A DNA stretch of 64,000 nucleotides from Acidobacteriota bacterium (lineage in GTDB: Bacteria; Acidobacteriota; Terriglobia; Bryobacterales; Bryobacteraceae): positions 112,631 through 176,630 of the forward strand of contig JAPKZB010000005.1 in assembly GCA_026393985.1 (NCBI GenBank), in the 5' to 3' direction. Made by a program: the position numbers and the translations under genes. This document shows positions 55,337-64,000 of the stretch, piece by piece. Each line of letters begins with the position of its first letter. Positions within the stretch are counted from its first letter, which is position 1. The notes under the pieces are model-generated. The model was not told the DNA's origin and searched no databases. It saw nothing but the letters and a program-made list of their open reading frames with translations.

Positions 55337-57199
55337 ATGAGTTCCGCAACCCAGTCGAAGACGCGCGCCCAGGAGTTCCGCGAAGCGCTCGCCCAAGGGG
55401 TCCTGGTCGCCGATGGCGCCATGGGCACCATGCTGTATGAGAAAGGGGTGTTCATCAACCGTTGTTACGACGAGTTGAACCTTTCTGCCCCGCATTTGGT
55501 GAAAGAGGTGCACGAGGCCTACGTTAAGGCGGGGGCCCAGATTATTGAAGCCAATACGTTCGGGGCCAACCGCGGGCGGCTGGCTACGTTCAGCCTGGGC
55601 GAGAAGCTGGCGGCGATCAATCAGGCCGGGGTGCGGCTGGCGCGCGAGGCGGCGGGAGACGCGGCGTTTGTGGCCGGTTCGGTGGGTCCGACGGGCCTGC
55701 GCAACGCTTCACCGCAAGAGCTGCGCGAAATTTTTACCGAACAGGCGGCGGTGCTGGTAGGCGCCGGTGTTGACCTGCTGGTACTTGAAACCTTCTTCTC
55801 GATTGAGGAGCTGCGCGAGGCGGTCACGGCCGTGCGGGCCGCCGCAGGCCCGGTGCTGGCCATCGTGGCGCAGGTGACCATCAACGACGATGGGGCGATG
55901 CTGGATGGGACGAGCACAGAGGACTTTACGGCGCTGCTTGATCAGTGGCCCGTGGATGTGATCGGCCTGAACTGCTCGGTGGGTCCCAAGGCGACGCTCG
56001 AAACTGTCGAGCGGATCATGCGGCAGACCGCCAAGCCCGTCTCGGCCATGCCGAACGCCGGGCATCCGGCCGATGTGGAGGGACGCAAGATCTATCTCTG
56101 TTCGCCGGAGTATATGTCGCAGTACGCCCGCCGCTTCCTCTGGGCGGGGGTGAAGATTGTTGGCGGCTGCTGCGGCACGACGCCCGAACACATCAAGCTG
56201 GTCCGCAGCGAGGCGCGCAGCCTGCAGCCCGGCCACCGGACGCTGCCCGTGGCGACGGTGGACGAAACGAAGCCACCGGTGCAGAAGATGCCGCTCGTGC
56301 CGGTGGGGGCGAAGAGTAAGCTGGGGGCCAAGCTGGCCGCCAAGCAGTTCGTGACGTTTGTCGAGATTCTGCCGCCGCGGGGCGTGGACCCCTCGCGCGA
56401 AGTAGCCGGCGCCATTCTGTGCCGGGAGGCGGGCATCGACGTGATCAACGTCCCTGATGGGCCGCGCGCGAGTGCGCGGCTTTCGGCGGCGATCACCTGC
56501 AAGATCTTCCAGGAGCAGGCCGGGATTGAGTCGGTGCTGCACTTCTGCTGCCGGGACCGGAACATTCTCGGCATGCAGTCGGACCTGTTGGGCGCGCATG
56601 CGCTGGGCGTGCGGAATCTGATCTGCATCACCGGCGACCCGCCCCGTATGGGCGCGCACCAGCACGCGACGGCCGTGTTCGACGTCGATGCCATTGGCCT
56701 CGCGGATATCGTCACCAACCTGAACTCGGGGCTGGATATTGGCGGCAACGCGATGGGTTCGCAGACGGCGCTGCTGCTCGGGGTGGGAGCCAACCCGGGT
56801 GCACTGAACATTGACGAAGAGGTCCGGCGATTTGAGCGGAAGGTAGCGGCCGGGGCGGAGTACGTAGTCACCCAGCCGGTGTTCGACATCAAGCTGCTTG
56901 AGAACTTCCTGAAGCGGACCGAACACTGCCGGATTCCAGTGGTTTGCGGCATCTGGCCGCTGACCAGCTATCGGAACGCCCAGTTCATGGTGGACGAGTT
57001 GCGGGTGCCGGTGCCCGAGCCTTTCATGGAACGGATGCGGCAGGCGGCCGATGCGGAGGCGGCGCGGCGGGAAGGCGTGGCGATCGCGCAGGAGATGACG
57101 CGCGAGGTGCAGTGGATGGTGGAAGGGATTCAGCTCAGCGCTCCTTTCGGGCGGTACCAGATGGCGGTTGACGTCGCCGCGGTCATCGAGAAGCGCTAA
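55337..57199 (+). CDS. Bifunctional homocysteine S-methyltransferase / methylenetetrahydrofolate reductase
   Basis: VADGAMGTMLYEKGVFINRCYDELNLS and GGCCGTTPEHI (homocysteine methyltransferase zinc ligands), then MTHFR-like FVEILPPRGVDPSREV...NLICITGDPPRMG...EYVVTQPVFD. Confidence 0.93.
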   Translation: MSSATQSKTRAQEFREALAQGVLVADGAMGTMLYEKGVFINRCYDELNLSAPHLVKEVHEAYVKAGAQIIEANTFGANRGRLATFSLGEKLAAINQAGVRLAREAAGDAAFVAGSVGPTGLRNASPQELREIFTEQAAVLVGAGVDLLVLETFFSIEELREAVTAVRAAAGPVLAIVAQVTINDDGAMLDGTSTEDFTALLDQWPVDVIGLNCSVGPKATLETVERIMRQTAKPVSAMPNAGHPADVEGRKIYLCSPEYMSQYARRFLWAGVKIVGGCCGTTPEHIKLVRSEARSLQPGHRTLPVATVDETKPPVQKMPLVPVGAKSKLGAKLAAKQFVTFVEILPPRGVDPSREVAGAILCREAGIDVINVPDGPRASARLSAAITCKIFQEQAGIESVLHFCCRDRNILGMQSDLLGAHALGVRNLICITGDPPRMGAHQHATAVFDVDAIGLADIVTNLNSGLDIGGNAMGSQTALLLGVGANPGALNIDEEVRRFERKVAAGAEYVVTQPVFDIKLLENFLKRTEHCRIPVVCGIWPLTSYRNAQFMVDELRVPVPEPFMERMRQAADAEAARREGVAIAQEMTREVQWMVEGIQLSAPFGRYQMAVDVAAVIEKR

Positions 57200-57202
57200 C
57201 CT

Positions 57203-57841
57203 GTGGCCACCGATCTCCTCGAAGTCGATCCGACCGAACCCAGCGAAGCCATTATCGCCGCCGCCGCCGAGGCGATTGGGCGGGGTCAAGTGGTGGCGAT
57301 TCCCACCGATGGGCTGTACTCTCTGGTCGCTGATCCGTTCAACCTGCAGGCCGTGGGCCGTGTATTTGCGGCCAAGGGCCGGGAGCCGGGGCGGAGTCTG
57401 CCGCTGCTGGTGAGTGATGTTGGGATGGCCGAGGAACTCTGCGCCGAGGTGTCGGCGCGGTTCCGTTTACTGGCGCGGGTGTTCTGGCCCGGGCCGCTCA
57501 CGCTGATTGTGCCGGCCTCGCCGAAGGTGCCGCTGCGGGCCACGGGGAACACCGGGCGCCTGGGTTTGCGCCATTCGCGCTCTCACGTGGCGCAGGCGCT
57601 GCTGCAGCGCCTGAATCAGCCGTTGATCGCCACGAGCGCCAACATTAGCGGGCAGCCGACGTGTACCAGCGGCATTGCCGTTTTTGGTACGATGGACGGT
57701 CGTCTGGACCTGGTGCTGGACGGCGGCACGTGCCCCGGCCTGGGGCCGACCACGATCGACATTACCGAACCCTACTGGCGCGTAATCAAGGAAGGGGCGG
57801 TGCCGGAAAAAGAACTCGCCGAGGTCTTGCGGCAAACGTGA
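57203..57841 (+). CDS. L-threonylcarbamoyladenylate synthase family (Sua5/TsaC-like)
   Basis: VVAIPTDGLYSLVADPFN, AAKGREPGRSLPLLV, FWPGPLTLIVPAS, PLIATSANISGQP. GTG start. Confidence 0.9.
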   Translation: MATDLLEVDPTEPSEAIIAAAAEAIGRGQVVAIPTDGLYSLVADPFNLQAVGRVFAAKGREPGRSLPLLVSDVGMAEELCAEVSARFRLLARVFWPGPLTLIVPASPKVPLRATGNTGRLGLRHSRSHVAQALLQRLNQPLIATSANISGQPTCTSGIAVFGTMDGRLDLVLDGGTCPGLGPTTIDITEPYWRVIKEGAVPEKELAEVLRQT

Positions 57842-57848
57842 GGCATAT

Positions 57849-59102
57849 ATGAAGTATTTTCTGCAACGGGACGGCCGTAACTTCGGACCTTACTCCCTGG
57901 ATGACTTGAAGCGTTACCAGAGCGAGGGCCGGATTGGTCCCGACGATCTGATCCGCGCGGAGGACTCGGAGAAGTGGATTCCGCAGACGGAGTTTTTTAA
58001 TCCGCCGGCAGCACCGGTGGTTGCGCCGGCACCGGTGTTGATGCCGCCTACTCCGGCTCCGACTGTCGCGCCGGCCCCAAGTCCGTTTGCTCCGGTGACG
58101 CCTCCGGCCGACAATCCCTTTGCGGTGCCCGGGGCGGGTGCGGGCTTCGGCGCGCCTCCGGCTTCGACCCCGTTTTCGGCGGCTCCGGCGCAGCAGGGTT
58201 TTGGTGCGCCTCCGGCGGCGAATCCGTTTTCGACTCCTTCGGCGCAATCCGGTTTTGGTGCTCCGCCCGCGGGGGCGGGATTTGGGGGGCCGCCCGCGGG
58301 GGCGGGATTTGGGGGGCCGCCCGCGGGGGCGGGATTTGGGGGGCCTCCGGCGGGGGCGGGATTTGGGGGGCCTCCGGCGGCAAACCCGTTTTCGACGTCT
58401 CCAGCGCAACCGGGCTTTGGTGCCCCGCCTGCGGGCCCGGGATTGAGCGGAGCTCCGGTGCCGTCAGGTTTTGGTGCGCCGCCTGCGGGAGCGGGCTTTG
58501 GTGCGCCGCCTGCGGGAGCGGGCTTTGGCGCGCCTCCGGCGGGCGGATTTGGCGGTCCTCCGGTGGGCGGATTTGGCGGTCCTCCGGTGGGCGGATTTGG
58601 CGGCGCTCCGGCGGGCGGCTTCGGCGCTGTTCCGAACCCGGCCGCTTCCGGCGCTTGGCCGGCGCCGCCCGACATGAAGTGGTACCTGGTATTTCTGATT
58701 GGCCTGGTAACCTGTAATCTATTCCTGTTGTACTGGGTCTACAATCAGTGTCAGTTCGTCAAGAAGTTGGATTCCGCCAGCAAGGCGCTTACTTTCTATC
58801 TGGCCGGCATCGGCATCATGTTCGGCGGGGCCATACTCACCGGAATCTTAGCCGTTCTATTAGAAGATACCTCGATGCAGCCGTTAGTTGTCTTACTGTC
58901 GCCGCTCTTTAACGTGGGCGGAGGGGTGCTGATGATTCTGGGTCACTTTAATCTGCGGGCTTCGGTGGAACGGCACTACAATACGGTCGAAAACATCGGT
59001 TTGAAGCTCAGCCCCGTCATGACCTTCTTCTTCAATATCTTCTACTTCCAGTACCACTTCGCGCGGATTGCGGAGTGGAAGAAGACCGGCCGTTTGGCCT
59101 AA
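57849..59102 (+). CDS. GYF_2-like N-terminal domain, Gly/Pro/Phe repeat linker, C-terminal membrane domain (DUF4234-like)
   Basis: KYFLQRDGRNFGPYSLDDLKRYQSEGRIGPDDLI; repeats FGGPPAGAG x4 and GGPPVGGF; C-terminal hydrophobic segments WYLVFLIGLVTCNLFLLYWVYNQ. Confidence 0.82.
   Translation: MKYFLQRDGRNFGPYSLDDLKRYQSEGRIGPDDLIRAEDSEKWIPQTEFFNPPAAPVVAPAPVLMPPTPAPTVAPAPSPFAPVTPPADNPFAVPGAGAGFGAPPASTPFSAAPAQQGFGAPPAANPFSTPSAQSGFGAPPAGAGFGGPPAGAGFGGPPAGAGFGGPPAGAGFGGPPAANPFSTSPAQPGFGAPPAGPGLSGAPVPSGFGAPPAGAGFGAPPAGAGFGAPPAGGFGGPPVGGFGGPPVGGFGGAPAGGFGAVPNPAASGAWPAPPDMKWYLVFLIGLVTCNLFLLYWVYNQCQFVKKLDSASKALTFYLAGIGIMFGGAILTGILAVLLEDTSMQPLVVLLSPLFNVGGGVLMILGHFNLRASVERHYNTVENIGLKLSPVMTFFFNIFYFQYHFARIAEWKKTGRLA
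58263..58370 (+). repeat. 27-bp in-frame tandem repeat, 4 copies, inside the 57849 CDS
   Basis: ccgcccgcgggggcgggatttgggggg x3 (58263-58343) plus cctccggcgggggcgggatttgggggg. Confidence 0.95.
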
Positions 59103-59124
59103 TCGCCGTGCTATCCTAGAATTT

Positions 59125-59325
59125 GGAGCGTTTTCGGGGGGCCCAGTTGGGGCCCCTTAAATTTGATCCGATAGTCAAAGTCATGGAGTCCGACTCGCAC
59201 AAATGCGCCGGTGTGCAAGCTCCTGAGCGTAAGCTCCAGGGAGAAGCCTGAAGGCGCGCGGAGGGTTCCCCCGTTCCCAAAGACGGGTCAATGACAGGGG
59301 TTTCATCCTCTCCCCGGAGCGCTCC
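59125..59325 (+). ncRNA. ssrS: Probable 6S RNA (ends approximate)
   Basis: ~200-nt intergenic element; closing stem GGAGCG-UUUU-CGGGG with CCCCG-GAG-CGCUCC; internal GGUGUGCAAGCUC...GGGAGAAGCCUGAAGGCGCG resembles E. coli 6S GGUGAGCAUGCUC...CGAGAAGCCUUAAAACUGCG; TATCCT ~7 nt upstream of the predicted start; directly upstream of a ymdB-family gene. Confidence 0.75.
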
Positions 59326-59342
59326 AACTCGCTCCTGCCTGC

Positions 59343-60128
59343 ATGAATATTCTCTTCATCGGTGATGTGTTTGCCTCTCCGGGGCGTCGCATTGTCGCTA
59401 ACCACTTGCACCAGATTGTCACCGAAGAGCGGATCGATCTGATTGTGGCTAACGTCGAAAACTCGGCAGGGGGCTTTGGCGTAACTGCCGCGATCGCCGA
59501 AGAGCTGTTGTCGCTCGGGGTGGAAGTGATGACCACCGGGAACCATGTGTGGGATAAGACCGAGGTGCATGAGTATTTGCCGCGGCAGCCCCGCCTGTTG
59601 CGGCCAGCCAATTACTCCCCGTCCTTGGCCGGCTCCGGCTTGTATCTCGGCAAGGCCCGCAACGGCGCCGAGTATGCGGTGATGAACCTGCAGGGGCGTA
59701 CCTTCATGGCGACGCTTGACGATCCGTTCCGGAAAGTCGAGGAGTTACTGGCGCAGATCCCTGAGCGAATCAAGGTGCGGTTTATCGACTTTCATGCCGA
59801 AGCGACGAGTGAGAAAGTCGCCTTTGGCTGGTATCTTGACGGCCGGGTGACGGCGGTGGTGGGCACCCATACCCACATCCCGACGGCCGACGAACGCGTC
59901 CTGCCCGGGGGGACGGCCTACCAGACCGACGTCGGGATGACCGGCTCTTATGCCGGGGTGATCGGGGTTGAAAAAGGACCCGTGATCCGGAAGTTTCAAA
60001 CCGCGTTGCCCGTCCGGATGGAACCAGCTAAGGGCATGGTGGAGCTGCACGCGACGATCATCACGGCGGATCCGGAGACGGGCAAGGCCGTGGGGATCCG
60101 CCGCTATGCGCTCGAGGAGCCGGCCTAG
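59343..60128 (+). CDS. TIGR00282/YmdB-family metallophosphoesterase
   Basis: [73 protein letters not shown]. Confidence 0.94.
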   Translation: MNILFIGDVFASPGRRIVANHLHQIVTEERIDLIVANVENSAGGFGVTAAIAEELLSLGVEVMTTGNHVWDKTEVHEYLPRQPRLLRPANYSPSLAGSGLYLGKARNGAEYAVMNLQGRTFMATLDDPFRKVEELLAQIPERIKVRFIDFHAEATSEKVAFGWYLDGRVTAVVGTHTHIPTADERVLPGGTAYQTDVGMTGSYAGVIGVEKGPVIRKFQTALPVRMEPAKGMVELHATIITADPETGKAVGIRRYALEEPA

Positions 60129-61342
60129 GCCTCCATCGCGGGCGGTTCGGCTTCCCAGGGGCCGAAGGGATCCGCATAGTGGGCCCAAGCTTCGGGACCT
60201 TCGGCCAGTTCGCGGTCGGTGAGCAGGCAGGCGTTCAGGCACGCCTCAATGGCCGCCTGGTCCATGCCGGCGCCGATAAACACGACCTCCTGCATGCGGT
60301 CACCGAACTCGGGGTGCCAATCCTTGGCGAGCGCGTCGAGGGTGGCGGCGTCCTCCGGCCACTCCTCGCGCGGGCTGGCGGCGTACCAGCGGTGGACCGG
60401 CTCGACGCCGACGCAGTTCCCGGCCTGGGCATAGTGTCCGATGATGTCGTGCTTCGAGGCGATCCACATCATGCCCTTGGCCCGCAGCACGTTCTCCCAG
60501 CCCTCGTCGAGCGCCTCGTTGAGGCGGGCGGGATGGAAGGGGCGGCGGGCGCGGTAGACGAAGCTGGTGATGCCGTACTCCTCGGTCTCCGGGGTGTGGA
60601 AGCCCTGCAACTCCTTCATCCAGCCGGCGGCTTCGGCGGCCTTCTCTTCGTCAAAGAGGCCGGTGGCGAGGATCTGCGCGGGGGCGATGCGGGCGCGTTC
60701 GGCCGTGAGGATTCGGGCTTCGGGGTTCAAGCGCCGGAGGATGGCCTGTAGCTGTTCGACGGCGAGCGGCTCCATGCGGTCGATTTTGTTGATGATGAGG
60801 ACGTTGGCGAATTCGATCTGGTCGATCAGCAGGTCGGCGATGTTGCGTTCGTCCTCTTCGCTGAGCTCGAGTTGGCGGTCGGCGAGGGCTTCGATGGACA
60901 GATAGTCGTCGAGGAACTTTTCACCGTCGACAACGGTGACCATGGTGTCGAGGCGGGCCACATCGGCGAGTGACTGCCCCTGCTCGTCGATGAAGCTGAA
61001 GGTGGCGGCGACGGGCATGGGCTCGGAGATGCCGGTGGACTCGATCAGCAGATAGTCAAACCGGCCCTGGGCGGCCAGTTGGCGAACCTCTTTGAGCAGG
61101 TCCTCGCGGAGGGTGCAGCAGATGCAGCCGTTGGACATTTCGACGAGTTGCTCGTCGACGCGGCTGAGGGTGGCGCCCTGGGCGACCAGACGGGCATCGA
61201 CGTTCACCTCACTCATGTCGTTGACGATGACGGCGACGCGCAAGCCTTCGCGATTGTTCAGAACGTGATTCAGCAGCGTGGTTTTGCCGGCGCCGAGGAA
61301 TCCGGAAAGGACGGTGACGGGGAGTTTCGACAGTGCGCTCAT
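60125..61342 (-). CDS. COG0523 CobW-family GTPase / metallochaperone
   Basis: [35 protein letters not shown] (CxCC), [11 protein letters not shown], CobW C-terminal domain. Confidence 0.92.
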   Translation of the reverse strand: MSALSKLPVTVLSGFLGAGKTTLLNHVLNNREGLRVAVIVNDMSEVNVDARLVAQGATLSRVDEQLVEMSNGCICCTLREDLLKEVRQLAAQGRFDYLLIESTGISEPMPVAATFSFIDEQGQSLADVARLDTMVTVVDGEKFLDDYLSIEALADRQLELSEEDERNIADLLIDQIEFANVLIINKIDRMEPLAVEQLQAILRRLNPEARILTAERARIAPAQILATGLFDEEKAAEAAGWMKELQGFHTPETEEYGITSFVYRARRPFHPARLNEALDEGWENVLRAKGMMWIASKHDIIGHYAQAGNCVGVEPVHRWYAASPREEWPEDAATLDALAKDWHPEFGDRMQEVVFIGAGMDQAAIEACLNACLLTDRELAEGPEAWAHYADPFGPWEAEPPAMEA

Positions 61343-61352
61343 TAAAGAGAAT

Positions 61353-61366
61353 GATAGCGCACTATC
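61353..61366. promoter_or_regulatory. Inverted repeat GATAG-CGCA-CTATC upstream of the COG0523 gene
   Basis: Direct read gatagcgcactatc, 11 nt upstream of the start codon, within a 27-nt intergenic gap. Confidence 0.3.
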
Positions 61367-61369
61367 GAA

Positions 61370-62854
61370 TCAGTCGGTGGCGTGCAACTTCTTGAAAGCT
61401 TCAAGGTAGGGCTGTACCTTGGGATGGGATTCCACCCAGCGGGGGGTGGTGTCACTGTTGGCGATGCGGGTGACGGCCACGGCCGCGGCGCGGACGACGT
61501 GCTCCATGTTGGGGAGGTCGATTTTGTCCCAGTGGTCGGAGGGGCGGTGGTAGTCGGGAAAGATCCAGGCGACGCAAACGGTAATGGCGGGGATGCCGGC
61601 GTCGGCGAGGGCCTGGTTGTCGCTGCGGCCGAAGAAGTCGTCGCTGTTGCGGGGGTGGGTCCAGGTGGTAACGCCGGTGGCGGAGCCGGCGGCGATGAGC
61701 GCCTCGCCGAGGGTGGTGTAGGCGAGTCCGGTGCCGGTGAGTTGGTGGCGGCGGGGGCCTTCGTTGTCGTCGGTGCGGCCCATGTGTTCGAAGTTGAGGT
61801 TGGCGACGGTGTCGCGGAGCGGGTGGACGGGATGAGCGGCGTAGTAGCGGGAGCCGAGCAGGCCCTTCTCTTCGCCGAAGTAGGTCATGAAGAGCAGGGT
61901 GCGTTTGGGCCGCAGTTTGCGGGCGGCGAGGGCTTCGGCGAGGGCGAGGACGGAGGTGACGCCGCTGGCGTCGTCATTGGCGCCGTTATGGATGCGGTCG
62001 CCGTCGCCGCGCGGGGAGACGCCGACGTGGTCGTAGTGAGCGGTGAGGAGAATGGCTTGGTGGCGCAGAGCGGGGTCGCTGCCGGGGAGCCGGGCGATGA
62101 CGTTGCGGAGTTGGAGCGGCTCTTCGCGGGGGCCGCTGATCTGGGCGCTTAAGCGGGCGGTGGTGACGCCTTCGGGCAGGGTGTCGAGGAGTTTGCTGAA
62201 GTCGGCATCGGAGGTGATGACGGTGGGCGGTGGGGGTGGGGTGCTCGAGCCGGCGGGGCGGAGGCGGAAGGGGGCGGGCGGGAAGACGCCGTAAGTGACG
62301 AGCAGGGCGGGCTCGAGTGCCGTCAGCGCCCGGTTTCTGGCGGCGACCGGGGACATACCCTGGGCGACATACAAGAGGACGGCTTTGCCGCGGACCTGGC
62401 CGGCCGGGGGCAGCGGCGAGGTGGGGCTACTGATGGTGACTTTGACGACTTCGAGAGAGTTGAGGTTGACCGGCGAGCTGGTGAGGGCGATGAGTTTGGC
62501 GCCGGTGGACTCCCAGGATTTGCCGTCGGCCGCTTCGATGCGCAGGCGAAAGCCGTCCATGGGTTGGGTGATGCGGACGTAGGGCGCGTTCTGGAAGTAA
62601 GTTCCCTGGTCGCCCGCCGGTTCGAGGCCGAAGCGGCGGAACTGGCTGGCGATGTATTCGGCGGCGAGGTCGAGACCGCGCGAGGGGGTATCGCGGCCTT
62701 CGAGCAGGTCGGAGGCGAGGAAGGAGAGGTGGCCGCGCAGGGTGTTGGCGGTGATCGTTTCCATCAGTTCGCGCTCGGCCGGGGAGGCGGGGCCGGAGGC
62801 GGCCGCCGCTGCTTGAAGAAAGAGAAACAACCCGGCGAGGCGATGAGCGATCAT
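61370..62854 (-). CDS. M28-family metallopeptidase
   Basis: ILLTAHYDHVGVSPRGDGDRIHNGANDDASGVTSVLALAEAL; FMTYFGEEKGLLGSRYYAAHP; DYHRPSDHWDKID; signal peptide. Confidence 0.93.
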   Translation of the reverse strand: MIAHRLAGLFLFLQAAAAASGPASPAERELMETITANTLRGHLSFLASDLLEGRDTPSRGLDLAAEYIASQFRRFGLEPAGDQGTYFQNAPYVRITQPMDGFRLRIEAADGKSWESTGAKLIALTSSPVNLNSLEVVKVTISSPTSPLPPAGQVRGKAVLLYVAQGMSPVAARNRALTALEPALLVTYGVFPPAPFRLRPAGSSTPPPPPTVITSDADFSKLLDTLPEGVTTARLSAQISGPREEPLQLRNVIARLPGSDPALRHQAILLTAHYDHVGVSPRGDGDRIHNGANDDASGVTSVLALAEALAARKLRPKRTLLFMTYFGEEKGLLGSRYYAAHPVHPLRDTVANLNFEHMGRTDDNEGPRRHQLTGTGLAYTTLGEALIAAGSATGVTTWTHPRNSDDFFGRSDNQALADAGIPAITVCVAWIFPDYHRPSDHWDKIDLPNMEHVVRAAAVAVTRIANSDTTPRWVESHPKVQPYLEAFKKLHATD

Positions 62855-62863
62855 ACCTAGATT

Positions 62864-64000
62864 GTGTCCCAAACCGACGAACGAAGTCTCTCACGATTTG
62901 GCTACGCCCAGGAGCTGTGGCGGAGCATGGGCGGATTTTCGAATTTTGCCATCTCCTTTTCGATTATTTCGATCCTGACCGGGGCGGTGACGCTGTACGG
63001 CTACGGCTACGAGATGGGCGGGCCGCTCGAGATGACGCTGGGCTGGCCGGTGGCGACGGTGTTCTCGCTGCTGCTGGCGGCGAGCATGGCGGAGTTGTGT
63101 TCGGCATTTCCGACGGCCGGGGCGATGTACCACTGGACGGCGGCGTTGGGCAACCCGGGACTGGCGTGGTTTGTTTCGTGGATGAATATTGTGGGTCTGT
63201 TGGCGATGGTGGCGGGGATCAACTACAGCTGCGCGCAGTTTTTGGGTCCGGTGATCGGGTGGCCTTCCGGGCAGGTATTTGGGTTGTTTCTGCTGTTGAC
63301 GCTGGGGCAGGCGCTCTTTAACCTGCTGCGGGTCCAGTGGGTTTCGTGGATGAACGATGCGAGCGTCGTGGTGCATATTGCCGGGGTGGTGCTGATTCTG
63401 GGTGCGTTGTGGTGGGGAGCGCCGCTGCGGCCGGCCGCCTTTCTGCTTGAGAGGTCGACGGGGACGCCCTATGTGTGGGTTTTTCTGCTGGGGCTGCTGC
63501 AGGCCCATTGGACGTTTACGGGCTTTGACGCTTCGGCGCACATGGCTGAGGAGACGGAGAATCCGCGGACGAAGGCGCCGTGGGGCATGGTGCTGTCGGT
63601 GGGGGTTGCCGGGGTGTTCGGTTATGCGATGTTGCTAATGCTGACGCTGGCGATTCGGCAGAATCCGCCGGTGGCGACCGGGGGCACGCCGGTGGCGATT
63701 GCGATTTTCGCCGGGGCGCTCGGCGAGCGGGCCGGGACAATGATGAGCCTGGGGGTGGCGCTGGCGATGTGGTTCTGCGGGTTGTCGACACTGGTGTCGG
63801 GATCGCGGACGGTGTATTCGTTTGCGCGGGACGGCGGGTTGCCGGGGGCGCGCTTTTTCCGGCGCGTGGATGCGCATGGGGTGCCGCAGGTGGCGGTGCT
63901 GGCGGTGGCGGCGTGTTCGGCGGTGGTGATGGCGTGGGGCGAGGCGGTGCCGGTGGTGACGTCGTTGAGCACGGTGTCGCTCTATTGGGCGTACGTGATT
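62864..64000 (+). CDS. APC-family amino-acid permease, 3'-truncated by the window edge
   Basis: Frame 2 from GTG 62864 (VSQTDERSLSRFGYAQELWRSMGGFSNFAISFSIISILTGAVTLYGYG) stays open to the end; ASMAELCSAFPTAGAMYHW, FTGFDASAHMAEETENPRTKAPWG. Missing from the ORF track because no stop lies in the window. Confidence 0.92.
   Translation, partial: MSQTDERSLSRFGYAQELWRSMGGFSNFAISFSIISILTGAVTLYGYGYEMGGPLEMTLGWPVATVFSLLLAASMAELCSAFPTAGAMYHWTAALGNPGLAWFVSWMNIVGLLAMVAGINYSCAQFLGPVIGWPSGQVFGLFLLLTLGQALFNLLRVQWVSWMNDASVVVHIAGVVLILGALWWGAPLRPAAFLLERSTGTPYVWVFLLGLLQAHWTFTGFDASAHMAEETENPRTKAPWGMVLSVGVAGVFGYAMLLMLTLAIRQNPPVATGGTPVAIAIFAGALGERAGTMMSLGVALAMWFCGLSTLVSGSRTVYSFARDGGLPGARFFRRVDAHGVPQVAVLAVAACSAVVMAWGEAVPVVTSLSTVSLYWAYVI

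Noticed and set aside
57203-57841. PTDGLYSL instead of PTDTVYGL in the Sua5/TsaC-like protein as a sign of lost function
   Set aside because: The K-x-R-x-x-x-x-P-L-type segment and the SANISGQP motif are retained; such variation is known in YciO/Sua5 relatives, so this is not strong evidence.
58263-58620. Possible CRISPR-like array from regularly spaced repeats
   Set aside because: Units are contiguous, in-frame 24/27-bp coding repeats without spacers.
59138-59156. GGGGCCC-AGTTG-GGGCCCC hairpin followed by TTAAATTT, resembling an intrinsic terminator of the 57849 gene
   Set aside because: It lies inside the predicted 5' arm of the 6S RNA candidate and the T-tract is weak. I could not decide between alternatives, so it is not listed as a terminator.
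1-64000. Search for phage, transposase, toxin-antitoxin or defence-island genes
   Set aside because: No integrase, transposase, restriction, retron-RT, CBASS-like or other defence motif recognised on either strand. Genes are mostly housekeeping and lineage-typical secreted proteins.

Overview
This window is high-GC chromosomal DNA, most likely from a Solibacter/Bryobacter-type Acidobacteriota. The support for that is two proteins with a C-terminal domain resembling TIGR03437, a paired DUF1501/DUF1800 locus, an Oar-like outer-membrane barrel and PQQ/cytochrome fusions. It is mostly dense, ordinary chromosome with about 47 supportable CDSs. I saw no prophage, integrase, CRISPR array, transposase or tRNA. 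The ORF track misses two structured RNAs: a full tmRNA (ssrA, about 13449-13796, predicted tag AEQQFAYAA) and a probable 6S RNA (about 59125-59325) just upstream of a ymdB-type phosphodiesterase gene. It also omits the amino-acid permease that runs off the right edge. The most unusual points are: (i) three arrays of 13-bp-period tandem repeats at two gene-poor or decayed loci, with related GGAAC-containing cores; (ii) an rsgA gene broken by several frameshifts; (iii) three divergent paralogues of one 'GFSMGG' secreted hydrolase family with a shared uncharacterised C-terminal module; (iv) a DnaE2 polymerase with R-x-R in place of the PHP H-x-H motif and no neighbouring imuA/imuB; (v) an orphan MlaF-like ATPase with an aberrant signature motif; (vi) three convergent gene pairs that share a 4-nt overlapping stop. 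I found no convincing new defence or multi-gene system. All family assignments are from reading motifs by eye; no database search was run.
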